DNA from: Lepturacanthus savala
Lineage: Eukaryota > Chordata > Actinopteri > Scombriformes > Trichiuridae
Length of the DNA: 64,000 nt
Direction: 5' to 3'
NCBI GenBank assembly: GCA_030544235.1
Contig: CM060468.1
Coordinates: 7,849,758-7,913,757 of the forward strand
In this document: piece after piece, positions 46,690-58,425 of the stretch
How the letters are laid out: the number at the start of each line of letters is the position of its first letter
How positions within the stretch are numbered: the first letter of the stretch is position 1
Made by a program: the position numbers and the translations under genes
Notes under the pieces: model-generated
Told to the model about the DNA's origin: nothing
Databases searched by the model: none
What the model saw: the letters and a program-made list of their open reading frames with translations, nothing else

Positions 46690-47670
46690 ATCATCGATGA
46701 CAGTTAAACACAGACCATAGTAAAACTGAAATCTTGGTATTACTTGATCTCAGTGCTCCCTTCAATACAGTCAACCACAACATATTACTTGACCAATTAG
46801 AAAACTAGGTGGGACTTTCTGGCATGCGATTGAACTGGTTCGAATCAAACCTAAAGGACACAATCTACTTTGTGTCTATATGAAATTTCACAGCAGAACA
46901 CACAAATCTGAATGATGACTCTTTGGAGTCTCCTAAGGCTCTGTCCTGGGTTGCCTACTGTTCAGTATCTACACGCTCTTACTACCTCAGGTCATGAAGA
47001 ACCACAAAATATCTTAACACTCTACTATGCAGTTGACAAGCAAATATATATGAGCATATCTCCAGAAGACTGTAACTCCATTTAAATGCTGAAAAAGTCT
47101 ATTACACAAATTAACAGCTGGTTGTGTCCGAGTTTTCTCCAGTTGATTAAAGAGAAAACTGAAGTATTTTTTCTTGGAAACATATGAAACCAATTACAAT
47201 GCATCCTTTTATCACCTGAAGATTTTATGAAGAATAAAAAGACTAATGTTTCAGCAAGACCTTGGAAAAATGTGTCCATGCTTTTATCTTCAGTAAGCTC
47301 GACCACTGTAATGGAGTCTTTACAGGTCATGAGGTACTTACACTGGCTTCCTGTCTGCCAAAGAATTGATTTGAAGATACTCTTATTGGTTTATAAAGCA
47401 CTGAATGGTTTTGCCAAAGTATGTTACTGATTTACTGATCCTCTACAAACCATCCAGACCTGTCAGGCCATCTGGGACAGATCTGCTTTCTGTTCCCAGT
47501 CAGAATTAAACACGGAGAAGTGGCGTTTAGTTTTCATACTCCACATATCTGGAATGAACTCCTTGAAAACTGCAGGTCTGCTGCAACTCTTAGTTCTATT
47601 AGGTCAAGGCTGAAGACAATTCTTTCTGCTGCCTTTTATAGAGTCAAAGTATATGAGACCCAACTGATTT
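46690..47670 (+). mobile_element. Decayed L2/CR1-type LINE, RT domain to C-terminus
   Basis: Frames on + read ILVLLDLSAPFNTVNHNILL near 46735, then GLSGMRLNWFESNLKD near 46815, VFFLGN near 47165, and a longer open stretch with YLHWLPVCQRIDLKILLLVYKALNGFA (given only as a landmark, 47338-47418), followed by CQSELN and SGMNSLK. These are in-order signatures of the LINE reverse transcriptase and its C-terminal domain. Stops and frameshifts are frequent. The 5' half is missing, as usual for truncated LINE insertions. Confidence 0.8.
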
Positions 47671-47699
47671 CATTACCTCCACCAGCAGGTTATGTTTTC

Positions 47700-49600
47700 A
47701 CTGTCTTTTTGTCTGGTTGTTAGCAAAATATCTCAAAAACTTTTGGCCAGATTTTCATAAAATTTTCAGCAAATGTTATGAATGGTACCATGAAAAGATG
47801 ATTAAATTTTGGTAATGATCTGGAAGAAATCTGGGTTACTGGATCACTTCGAATTTCATGTTGTTTGGTAACATTGCGATAAATGGACCTTCAAACAGTT
47901 GCTATCATTTAGGGGCACTTGGTGATAATATATTGCACCTCAGTACATTTACATGACACTTAAAAAAAGAAAACTATTGCCTTAATCTGAGTATAACTTG
48001 ACTATATAACTATAACTGAAGTGCATGCAAGCACATTACTTCAACTAATATCGGAGTTCTCCGACTCAGATTAAGACACCCAGATAATGTAATTGGACTT
48101 TGGTTTTCTCCAGGATGTATTCGCCTTAATCAGAGTTAAACTAGAAAATGCATATATGCATATTCCACATCTCCTGTGCTAGCGTATGACCCTGGAACAA
48201 AACCCCCCAAAAAAGAATACAGAGCCGAGCAGCAGCATGGTACGAGCACATATCGCCCCCTAGTGTTGAGGGGGACAACACAATTGCGATTGTGATTTAC
48301 TTGATTTTCTCTGTTGCATATGAACTGCCACAAGGACAGAAGTCCGATTAGGCACCAAATCCAAATTTTGAATATAGCTTGTTTAAGCTGTGCATGTAAA
48401 TGACTAAGAGAGGACTTTGACTATGCCTAAAAGACTTTCCATGCTTGGTATGAACTGTTGAAGTGGTCACTTGGATACTTATTTTTGTTTGATATTTATT
48501 TACGCATAGGAAATTATCACTATTAATTCATACCAGTAGGAAAAAAATATCCCTTATCAGTTGCAGGGTTTAAACTGTGGAACAGTTTTAACATGAACTA
48601 AAACATGATTCACTTTAAAAACCTGTATAAATGCAATATATCCACAAAATACAGTGGGGAGGAGCCAGAACACTGATCGGCTTTTCCATGTTACATGATC
48701 TGCATAAATGTGCACAAATATATTAATTCACTTTTATTCTAGTTGACATTGGTCTTACTGTGGAATTGTGACTACTATATCTTAGCTGTTATTATATCAT
48801 TAATATTATCAACATAAATAAGTATTACATTAATATTATGATTGTTATTGGTACTAATGTTATTGTAATTATGAATGAAAATGACATTACTATTATTTGG
48901 ATATTGATATGAGTGATAGAGGGGTATGGTTTAATAAGTGGACACTTTTTCCTGCTCCTTTTTGAATGTGTAAATGGGTTTTAAATGATTTTTCTTTACC
49001 ATTTTTTTGTTTTACATGTTCAAAACAAACAAATTACACTAAAAACTAAAATTAAACCAAACTATGCAGTCACGAAGTTGCGGGTAATTTCTTGTTAGAA
49101 CAAAACTTTATTTGAATTAATCTTATATCCATGTTTTACAGACAACAGTAATGAAAATTGATACTTCTCATTTCAAGATCGTGAGTGTATTCAATAAATA
49201 CAGGACAACAAAGTTGGGTGGGAGGTAAAAGTCAGAGTCTTCTACCTCTGCCCATACTTAAACCCCCAGTTAGGGAAAGGGTTAAAGCAAAGCAAGACAG
49301 ATTGTGCCTGGGGGCCCTCAAATCACTAAACCCGCCCCTGAAAAGAGAACAACCAAAATCAATTGGTTGATAACAGAACAACAAACAACTCTCAGACGAC
49401 TTACAAGTTATAAAAGGGAAAAAACACACACACACCCATACAACTTCATTAGAGAGCGTAATATCACACACATGGCGATGGAAAACGTCCCTGAGTTTGC
49501 AGCCTTACATCTCTGTTACATTCGCTTATAAAATCACGGCCAACAGTCTCCAGATGTTTGTTCCCTCTGGGAGAAAAGTCCAGTTTGAGGCGGATTGAAG
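47700..49600. other. Intergenic, no gene seen
   Basis: AT-rich DNA. At 47690-47830 the sequence GTTTTCACTGTC... with AAAATATCTCAAAAACTTTTG resembles a common fish repeat body. At 49308-49340 CTGGGGGCCCTCAAATCACT then ACCCGCCCCTG resembles a hAT-type repeat end. No exon chain is recognised. Confidence 0.35.
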
Positions 49601-49649
49601 AGGCACAGGGGAAAAAAAAAAGATCACAGCTGGATCACGCCGAGTATAA

Positions 49650-49816
49650 TATTCGATAACCTGTGCGAACAGCAGCAACGACCGGCGTTTGTAGCAGCAG
49701 CATCAAGTTTCGGCTTGTACTGTACTTTTTTTTTTTTTTGCAGCCATTGTATTTAGCAGATCTGTCCTGCAGCCAGTGCGCGTACCCAGATGCGCATGCG
49801 TCTGGAGAGAGAGAGA

Positions 49817-49857
<41 letters not shown>

Positions 49858-50194
49858 GGAACGCGCTGTAACGGAGAGGAACCGTTCCGCTATATCTGCC
49901 TGCGGACTTCATGGAAGTCAGAGCAACAGTGAGCTACCCCGTGGTGCTTTACGCCTCTAGTTTCTGCTACGTTGCTCACAGGGATGAACTTTGAGGCTCC
50001 CGTCACATCACCGCTCCCACCCGAGTGTGCGCGCTGCGGGCAGACGCATATTTCTCCTTTTCCCACGCAGTGAGTGTCACCAAAAAAAAAAAAAAAAAAA
50101 ACTTGGTATCAACATCATTGTACGCACAGTGTCCACAGTGTCCTACAACAGGCTCGGATTTAAACACCTCATCTGTCCGGGGGCAGCGCTGCTG
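49650..50194 (+). other. st3gal4: Putative st3gal4 promoter and noncoding first exon
   Basis: A CpG-bearing region with a (GA)n tract and a strong donor, GCTGCTG|GTAAGT, at 50194/50195. It is the best first-exon candidate upstream of the st3gal4 start exon at 58376. The left bound is a guess. The open frames here lack a family signature. Confidence 0.4.
49805..49854. repeat. (GA)n microsatellite
   Basis: Near-perfect GA repeat within the putative st3gal4 promoter. GA tracts of this kind can influence promoter architecture. Confidence 0.9.
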
Positions 50195-50559
50195 GTAAGT
50201 GTGACTAGTTCCAATAGTGCAGCCTGTACTGTCTCTGTGTTACTGTAGGAGTTTTTTTTTTTTACATGCTTCCAGGGAAGGATACCAAAAAAAAGCTGCC
50301 CTGTTCTATTGTAACTGGCCCTCATTGGATCACATGTCAAATTTACTTATTTTTTCTTTCTGAATTGATCTTACTTTTTGTTGGATGGATGGAGGTTCAT
50401 GCTGGATCCTTACATGTGTTCAACCACAGACAGTTTGGTGTTGCCATGTGAGCTGTGGCATTGAGGCTGCAGCCTCAGGTACAGTCTGCCAGCACATCAC
50501 GAGCTTCCTGGTGTTAATGTTAATTTCTCAGCAACTCTCAAAGAGTCTGGCTTTGATAC

Positions 50560-50597
50560 TGTGTGTGTGTGTGTGTGTGTGTGTGAGGGGGGGGGGG
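50560..50597. repeat. (GT)n followed by G-run
   Basis: GT repeat running into a run of about ten G, in the st3gal4 5' intron. Confidence 0.85.
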
Positions 50598-53500
50598 TGT
50601 CTATCTTTTGGCCAATGCTGATAGTAAAAAAAGAAAGAAAAGGAGCTGCCTTTGTGTTTCTGTATTGATAACAAACGGCTGCAACAAATCAAATCGTTCT
50701 AAAGATATTCGCTTTGCTGTTGTGTATGACAAAGACAAGCATGAAATCATTTAAGAAGCTGAAATCTCCATTTGGAACATGACTAGTCATTAACGAACAG
50801 CTGCAGATTCATTTTCTCTCGTTTGACTTATTGATTAATCACATCTACATAGGCCTACATCTTGTCATTTGCCCTTTGTGTTGCTTATTCTGCTTTGTAG
50901 AAAACAACTCATTTTTGTTCTACATCTGTTACCCTGCGGTATATACACACATCATGTAGTCTGTCTAATCTCATTTCTGACAGGTGATCTGGCAATGTAA
51001 TATTTAGGTTCTGGATGTCGGAGTTAACTGTCTGAACGAGCGTGCGTTGCTCCCTGTGTAGTAACCCTGCTCCGAAGCGCTCGTCCTTGAGCCTGGCTGA
51101 AAACGTGATAGCTGTGTTGAACACATCTGTCTTCAAAACAATGTTCTGGGGGCGAATTCCGGCCAACTCTCGTATACTTGTTTCTGCAGAAATGATGGAA
51201 AAGAAGCACTTACGTTCCACCATGCGGCAAAAACACATATACGGGGAACAACTAATAAAAAAGGGCTTTTTTTTATATTTCTCAACCTTATACGGATTAT
51301 GTAACAATCTCCTCATGCAGGAGACAGAAAACAACAATGTTCCGTTGCCAGTTATTAACTGGAAGAGGTACGCAAACAGCTATAAAAGATGAGAGAAACT
51401 GGAAAAGGTCATAGATCCTTTTGTTCCTGTCTGGCCCCGAACCACGTTTGGATCAAGACAGTGCATGTCACAATCTACCAAATCTTTTGCATGGAGAACG
51501 AGTCTTGATTTGGCCTGTTTGTGGGAGGTGCACTATGCACTTCCCCTTTAACACTGAACTATCCATCAATCATTTCTAAAAAAAAAAGGGGTTGTTAGGC
51601 TAGACATCTGCAAAATTATCTTCACAGCACTGGGATATTCCACTCTGTCTAAGTACAAACTGTCCAAATTGGGTGTAGTTGAATCAAATACAAGTCTGAG
51701 GGCCCGGTAGTATGAATTTGGGTTTATTATATAGTCATACACTAGGATTTGTGAGTATTGTACAGATATTATATCGTTTCTTGTAGTTTGATTGGCACAA
51801 CTCTGGATTTCAAATTTGTTTCTTTTTAAATCTTCTTCTGTAATGTTTAGGCTGTGGAATTCAGTCACTGCGGCAGCGGCCTCATAAGAGGGATTTCTTC
51901 CCCACAGATGTTCCATTTAATGCAGCTTAGAGATATTTAGCACATGGCAACTTGGAGGATACCAACTGCGAGGTAATGTGCGACGTGCCCTCCGCAGTAA
52001 TGACTCACTCCTCTTTTGAATTAATCAATCAGGTGGAATCCGGCTTGAAAAAATATGATAGATATGTTGAGTGCTCTTCTGCTCTCAAAAAACAGTTTCA
52101 GGGGAATTTAATCACACTCTAATGCATTTCAGTCTGGCCTGTGGACCTTTACTGCAGTGTTTATATTCACACACAGTTTGAATATAAACTCTCAATTCTA
52201 ATCTTGTATGGATCCTGATTTAGTCTTGTGTCTGTAAATTTTTCTTCTTCTTTTTTTCTTATCTATTTCAATACATAGTGTCATTTTTCACAGTAGAAGT
52301 GCCACAGGTTACGTGCACTACACAGCGATGTGCTGATAATGCAGGGTTTATTAAGGCTTTATAGCTTTTTTCACCAAACTAGGTTAATCCAACCATTTAT
52401 TTGACTTACCAGTCAAATTAAATTTGACTTTCCCTCCACTTATTTGTGTGTGGGTGTTATATGTTCTGTCTCAGGGACAGAAAATGAACCAAACAAGACT
52501 CAGTGGTGGTTCCTTAAATGCAATAGAAATAGGCTATTGCTGTTTAACAGTGATATTCCACAAATTATAGAACTGATTTGAATAGAATTTCTATTTTCAT
52601 GTTCCTGTGCATGGATTAGACCTCGCCAATTGTCCTCCCACACATTACTCACCATATCAAGGTCAGCACTAACAAAACAAGTGAAACGCTAGTTTCCATC
52701 TTATGAAGTAATCTTTCAGAGAAAAGTGACTCAGTTTTTTTCCCCCCTTTATGCGTGAACTTATATAAAAGTTCACTCACTGTCTGACTTTTTAACCTGT
52801 GTAATATCCTATGATACTGTTCAATCCGATCCACTGAAGATATGCTCTCATTATCAACAGAACACAATTTTATTTCACCTCTGATTTTTTTTCTTTATGT
52901 TCTTCGCAGACAGAAAGATAAATAATCTTTGCGAATAATTAATTATACATGTAAAGCAGTGTGCGGTCCCTTGAAAATGGCAACGACCACAATGCCCATA
53001 GAAATGCAACATTTGTATAATATGTTAGTGTGGGAACAATCTGCAGTGACCTACTGGAAATGGTCAGCTGCTGCCAAACTCCAACTGAGTAAACACTCTT
53101 CCCTTGAACTAATTAATTCCAGAGTGATTTTCAAAGTAGTGAGTTAGATTGATGTACTGAGTCACCAAAGAAAGGTGTTCCTGCACATGTCCAGGCAGAT
53201 TTACACTTAAAGAGCTAGTAAGATTACAGATGATATACTATATTACCAATTACATCGTAATACCAAATTGTTTATAGGCCAATTTTAATTTTAGATATAA
53301 TCTTATGAACGCTGCAGCCCTTTGAGCTTCACTCTGAATAAAGAAGTACAAATGAAATATATTATTATTATTTATTTCATTTCTTTTCTCTAACGTCACT
53401 TCCAGCATAGTTTGGAAAATACTAAAACATGAAGTGTGAGTCACATTTTGTTCATTTTATCAAAAACAGTGCCCCATTGACATCAATAAGGAGGCCCGAC

Positions 53501-55380
53501 TATGAATCACATGCTAGGAAAGCTTGACTATGGAAGATTTAATTTGTCTGGTCATGCAAGAAAGCAAAATATGAATTTGTTGATGTGGTGTAGTTCCTGT
53601 TGTGAAACACAAACTGTTTCCCTATGTTACGAGGCAGTGATATGTTGAGCAATAAGACACGTAGAGGACAGTCCCGATACAATTAATCTGTAAATTGGTG
53701 GATCTTTTGTGTATGTATAAAGATAGACAGCACAATTACCCATTTGCTTGAAATTTCCTGTTGTAATGAAAAGGTGGAAGGGAGTTCCTAAATTGCATAA
53801 TGGAAAGTGGATGTTGCAGTAAAAACCACAGGATGGGTGGAGAATTACTGTTAAATTGAAAAATCAATAACGTCACAATAAGAAATCAGTTAGAAGCAGA
53901 ACTGATGCAACTCAATCGAACCGTGGATGGGTGTGGAAATGAGAGTTCATCCGCCACGGCGTGTAAGTTCATGCACGGACAGAAGTCAAACGTTTCTGAT
54001 ATGCTTCCCCATTACCTTGAATGGGAAAGTGTGTCTATTTGACTGGTGCTGTATGTCGAACGGCATATTAAGTTAAGAAAAGGAAAAAAAAAAGCGAAAA
54101 AAAAAGTTTGGTCCATTAGCAAATTCTGCATCTACGTAATGGAGTCGTTGAAAGATTAATGCTCTTTAAAAAGAAGCATAATAAGTAGTCTGAAATAGGA
54201 GGAAGTGGCAGATGACCAGGAGGATCCAGATAATGAAGGAAAGTTACATGCCTAGACTAAGATTGCCATAAAAAAAAAAAAATCTGCAGGGAATCAGCAC
54301 ATCTCATCTAGACCATATATTCGCTGCCTGGAGGCACCTTTTCAAATATAAAGGCAATAAAAGGTTTTGATTGGAGCATGCAATTTCTTTGAAAGCTTTG
54401 CTTCATAGAAGCAGTCAAAATATTACAAATGGGCACCAGATTTAGCTCCTTTGACTGGATTAAATACGTGGGATTATGTTTTAGAGGTGATTTTCTATTG
54501 TGACCAGAACGCACATGTGATTTTCTTTAGAGTGTGTGTGCGTGTGGTTGAGGGAAATCAGCTGGTAGGTGAAAGGGGCTTAAAGAAGAAGGTCATTTTG
54601 CGCGTGTCATCATTTATGTCGGTCTGACGCCATTGCAAGGCCTTTTACTTCAGCCGTTTAGCATCCGCACAGTAAATCTGACAATAAATCCGTTAGACTT
54701 TGTATTCTGTGTTCAGAGATGATGAATGGCGTGTCATCATGGTGTGTGTCCATGTGCGTGTGTGTGAGTGGAAGGACGAAGAACCTGTCTTTGGAGCCCT
54801 ATACAATGACTCCAAATATATACATACATATATATGTATATAAATACCCTTGATGTTAATATGAGACAGCAATAATCGCTATGTTATGACAATACCTGTG
54901 ACTAGAAAAGACATTCACTGCAATGGTTCAACTCCTGTCCAACTCATGTCATACCTCTCTTTCTCTAACCAAAAATGAAAAATATAATAATCTTTTAAAT
55001 CAATATTTGCTGTTAGTTTATTGATAAAGCATCATGAAGGAAACTGTTGTGATATATTGCAATATTGATTTTTTTCTCCCCTATGCCCAGCCTGCCTACG
55101 TTTACAAGACATCATTCATATAAAGTAGCCGGGGCCAGAGTACAGCTTACAGGCTGACATTATTAAACAATAAAGAAAGTAAATCTATCTCTCAAGGAAG
55201 GAGCGTCTGTTTGTCTGTGGCTCGCATATCGTTCTGACTGTCGCACCTGTCGTATCAATCTCAACTTTTGGGTCTAGCTTGAGCATGGCATGATGGTGTA
55301 TTTTGTTGTATTTTGTATGTTCGATTTTTGGGATAGATATCCAAAGCATCATTGTTATCATTAAAAGTTAAAATACCATA

Positions 55381-55520
55381 GGGGTGCTGCGGTGGTGTAG
55401 GGGTAGAGCACTTGCCTCTTAAATAGCAGACCCAGGTTTGAGTCCAAGCAAAAGCTTTCCTTTGCTGCATGTCTCCTCTATCACCTCCTGTCTGGCTACT
55501 GTATAATAAAAGCATCTAAA
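55381..55520 (+). mobile_element. tRNA-derived SINE
   Basis: The head GGGGTGCTGCGGTGGTGTAG carries an A box TGGTGTAGGGG (55393-55403) and a B box GGTTTGAGTCC (55435-55445), one base off consensus. The body TTTGCTGCATGTCTCCTCTA then CACCTCCTGTCTGGCTACTG and the tail ATAATAAAAGC match the layout of a common fish SINE. It lies in the st3gal4 5' intron. Flanking duplications are not clear. Confidence 0.75.
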
Positions 55521-55920
55521 AAAGTAACATCTTTGAAAAACCACACGCTAACATATTAGGCGATTTAGCCGCTACTTTGGTCTTACTCCTTGTCGATCTT
55601 GCCTTCTTTTCCTTTCTTTTGAAATATTGTTAGCAGACTCAAACACATTAAACTACCACCCAGGTGTTGTAGGTGACGACAAACATGCTGACATTAATTT
55701 ATTAGCTTAGGTAATGACAATTTATGATACAGTACTGGCCTTCTTTCAGGAGGAAGGCGGTTCAACCAATAAATCACTGGCATTATTTTCCAGGAGTTCC
55801 TTCCACAGTGCTTTTCCGTGGTAGCTACTGGATCTCTCCCTTTTTAAAAAAAAAAAAAAAAAAAAGATGTGTTTTCAGCCTTTTTGTCTTCATTTGACAG
55901 ACAGTGTAAGGACAGGAAAC

Positions 55921-55954
55921 TGTGTGTGTGTGTGTGTGTGGGGGGGGGGGGGGG
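55921..55954. repeat. (GT)n followed by G-run
   Basis: GT repeat followed by about 14 G; G-quadruplex-prone on this strand. Confidence 0.85.
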
Positions 55955-58375
55955 AAGTATGACATGCAACACATGTTGCAGTCATGTGGTATGCGCCTCA
56001 ACCATTAAGGCCACCCCGCCTGACTCATCGTTAATCACTGCAGTGTGTGGCTAAGATCTTTAAGTGGTCTGTCTGCATTTCTTGCTTAATCCATGGTCAG
56101 ACTTGCAGCGGTGCGTTGAGAACATGGGCGGCATGGCAGATTCTTACGTCGGTCCCTCGCATCTCGAGGACTTTGGCCGGTGTCAGTCAGCCGGCGCTGC
56201 ACTTGACCCCCTCCCCCCCCATCGCTGCTCTCCCGGGTCAGCCCCGCCTACCTCCACCCCCCTCCACCCCTGCGCTCACACTGTTGCTGCTCAGCTCTTG
56301 CGTTGCCTGGGGTGTCTGTGAGGAGGTCCTGGGCCTTCTGTGTTCCTTGTGATTCATGCTCCTGCTTCAGTACGTCCAGCTGTTGTTCCTTCCTCAACCC
56401 TATAAAGTTCACAGAGAGCATTTGAACTCACGGTTATTTATATTATCGATTTATATGGTATGCCAATAAATCAATCCATTGTGTAGTCTAGTCCAAAACT
56501 CAAAATTGATTCAATCTATTATCATACAGATAGAAGAACAAACCTTTCTAGAAGCAGAAATCTGCCAGGATATGCGCTCTAAAGTAAAAACAGCAAGACT
56601 GTCCAATAACAAAGAACTTATCCAGTAACATTCCTATATTTTAAGCCTAAATCTTTAAACATTCACTAACAATTGTCTCCTTCGTAAGTTTGCCCTGCCT
56701 GTCGAGCACCACAGGATTGTTTGAGGCACAATCTTCCTTTTCCTACTATAATGCATGTTTCTCCATCCATCCACTTCAATTATAAAAGAATCCACCACCA
56801 AGCATCTATGGAGTTTCCAGTTTAGGAGCACAGAGCTTTACATTCTTAATTCTGCTTATTGTGCAGATGCACATGTCTGATTGTATTATTCTTTACTTAC
56901 AGGGCCAAAATATAATTACATCAGAACCCTGGAGGATATGCTGTAGTCACTGGAAATGAAAGAGGGAAAAGGTGAGATGTTCTGTTGTAATATTGTTATT
57001 CATTTTTTTTAACATGAAATTATTTCTCTAAAGCTTATTCTTGAAAAATAACTTCTTTAATATTTAGATATGTTGATCAGAGGCGCAACAGGAGAATCTG
57101 TCCTAACTGGCCCACTAAACTACACATTTCAAGCAGTGATTCAGTCAATTTTAATTTATTGTATCATTATTTTGATTAAGCGATGGGATGGTTTAGTCTG
57201 AAAAATGATAGAAACAAATGAAACCGTTTCCCAAAGCCTCAAGTTGTTTGATTTGTCCTGCAAAGTACAAACAGAGATAACAGCATATCCTTACTGGAAG
57301 CTGGGATAAGCATAGGTTTTGCAATTTTGCGACTCAAGACTCAGTTCACTTAGCAAAACCTGTTGGTTGATTAATGAACGCTGAAAGTGAACGGCACAAC
57401 AAGAGGAAGAAAAACACTTTTGCTTGTTTCATGATAAGGAAGAAAAAAAAAAAAGATGCAACTCATGTTTGCTCCTGTCCACATTCCTCTGTGTTCTTAT
57501 CATTTCCTAAACAATAACTTAGGAAATAAACACAGACTCGCCTCATATCCGGCTCAGGAGTGAAACAAACCCAGGCTGCAAGGAGCTACACCCATGTCCA
57601 AGACACAACAATATTGTATCGCGTTTTCTCTTCTGAAATGACACTTTTTTGGTTTTATTGGGGGGGGGGAGTTGACTGCCCATATATCGTGTGAGTAAAA
57701 CAGAGAGTCCCTGTGGCGGTGTTAATCATGTGCTTTCCTCTCCCTCGCTGTCTTCAAATTTGGGAATGTGTGATTTACTATTAGATTTACAGCGGTGTTA
57801 TATTACTGTTGTTGCAACGTAGGAAGTTCATGCACACACTCTCACACACACATGCACAGACAAAGACACGCAGAGACACGCATGTCTTTAAATAGCTATT
57901 CAGCTGTGCGCTCCTTCAGCGTGCTATAGGTTTTTTAGTGTGGTGTCTCGGCTCTGAAGCCGTGTCATGCATGCTCAGTACCGCTTGGACTTTGAAGGAC
58001 TCATACGGGCGGAAGATAAGGCATGCATTGTCCATTAAATAGTCAGATGTGCGTTGCGTTGAACGGCCTTTTAATCTGATCTGAGTTGTAATCTGAACCA
58101 AGCCTCTCAACCCGGGCTTCTGAAGCAAGCGCACAGTGCTGAAGCTGATGTTGATGGTGCAGTATTGTGTGTGTTTGTGTGTGTGTGTGTCCCTCAATTA
58201 GGGACTCAATTCAGGGACCAAGTGACTATCAGTCTAGCAGGATCCTCTTAATCTGCTGCCCGTCTTTCTTTCTTTCTTTTTTTTTTACCCGATCTTGTCT
58301 CACTATTTACACATTCTGTTAAAATTGGAGGTGCTAATGTACATATTTTTCAACTCTTTCTTCACCTGGTACCAG

Positions 58376-58425
58376 GATGACCTCGTGCACTGTGTAGACA
58401 TGAGAGGACCAAGGAGCAGGTGAAG
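58376..58425 (+). promoter_or_regulatory. st3gal4: st3gal4 5' UTR with two upstream ORFs
   Basis: After the acceptor GGTACCAG (ending 58375), two short upstream ORFs precede the main start: ATG ACC TCG ... TAG at 58377-58397, and ATG AGA GGA ... TGA ending at 58423, two bases before the ATG at 58426. Such an arrangement would be expected to lower or regulate initiation at the main ATG. Confidence 0.55.

Larger units (their letters stand above)
50195..58375 (+). other. Large st3gal4 5' intron, no coding exon seen
   Basis: An 8.2-kb intron if the first-exon call is right. It contains microsatellites, a tRNA-derived SINE, and stretches with mixed composition that may be regulatory (about 50990-51200, 54590-54780, 57890-58160). 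No coding exon is recognised on either strand. Confidence 0.4.

Noticed and set aside
29061..49650. dcps or foxred1 genes expected from human gene order
   Set aside because: I looked for the DCPS HIT-type motif and the FOXRED1 C-terminal motif and saw none, though a profile search would be stronger.
51566..51916. 116-codon open frame on the minus strand (MEHLWGRNPSYEAAAA...)
   Set aside because: No recognised family, no splice context or neighbouring exon, and it lies in an intron of st3gal4. AT-rich fish DNA gives such frames by chance or from old repeats.
58377..58397. First ATG of the exon as the st3gal4 start
   Set aside because: It ends at TAG after six codons. Only the ATG at 58426 joins the membrane-anchor exon in frame.
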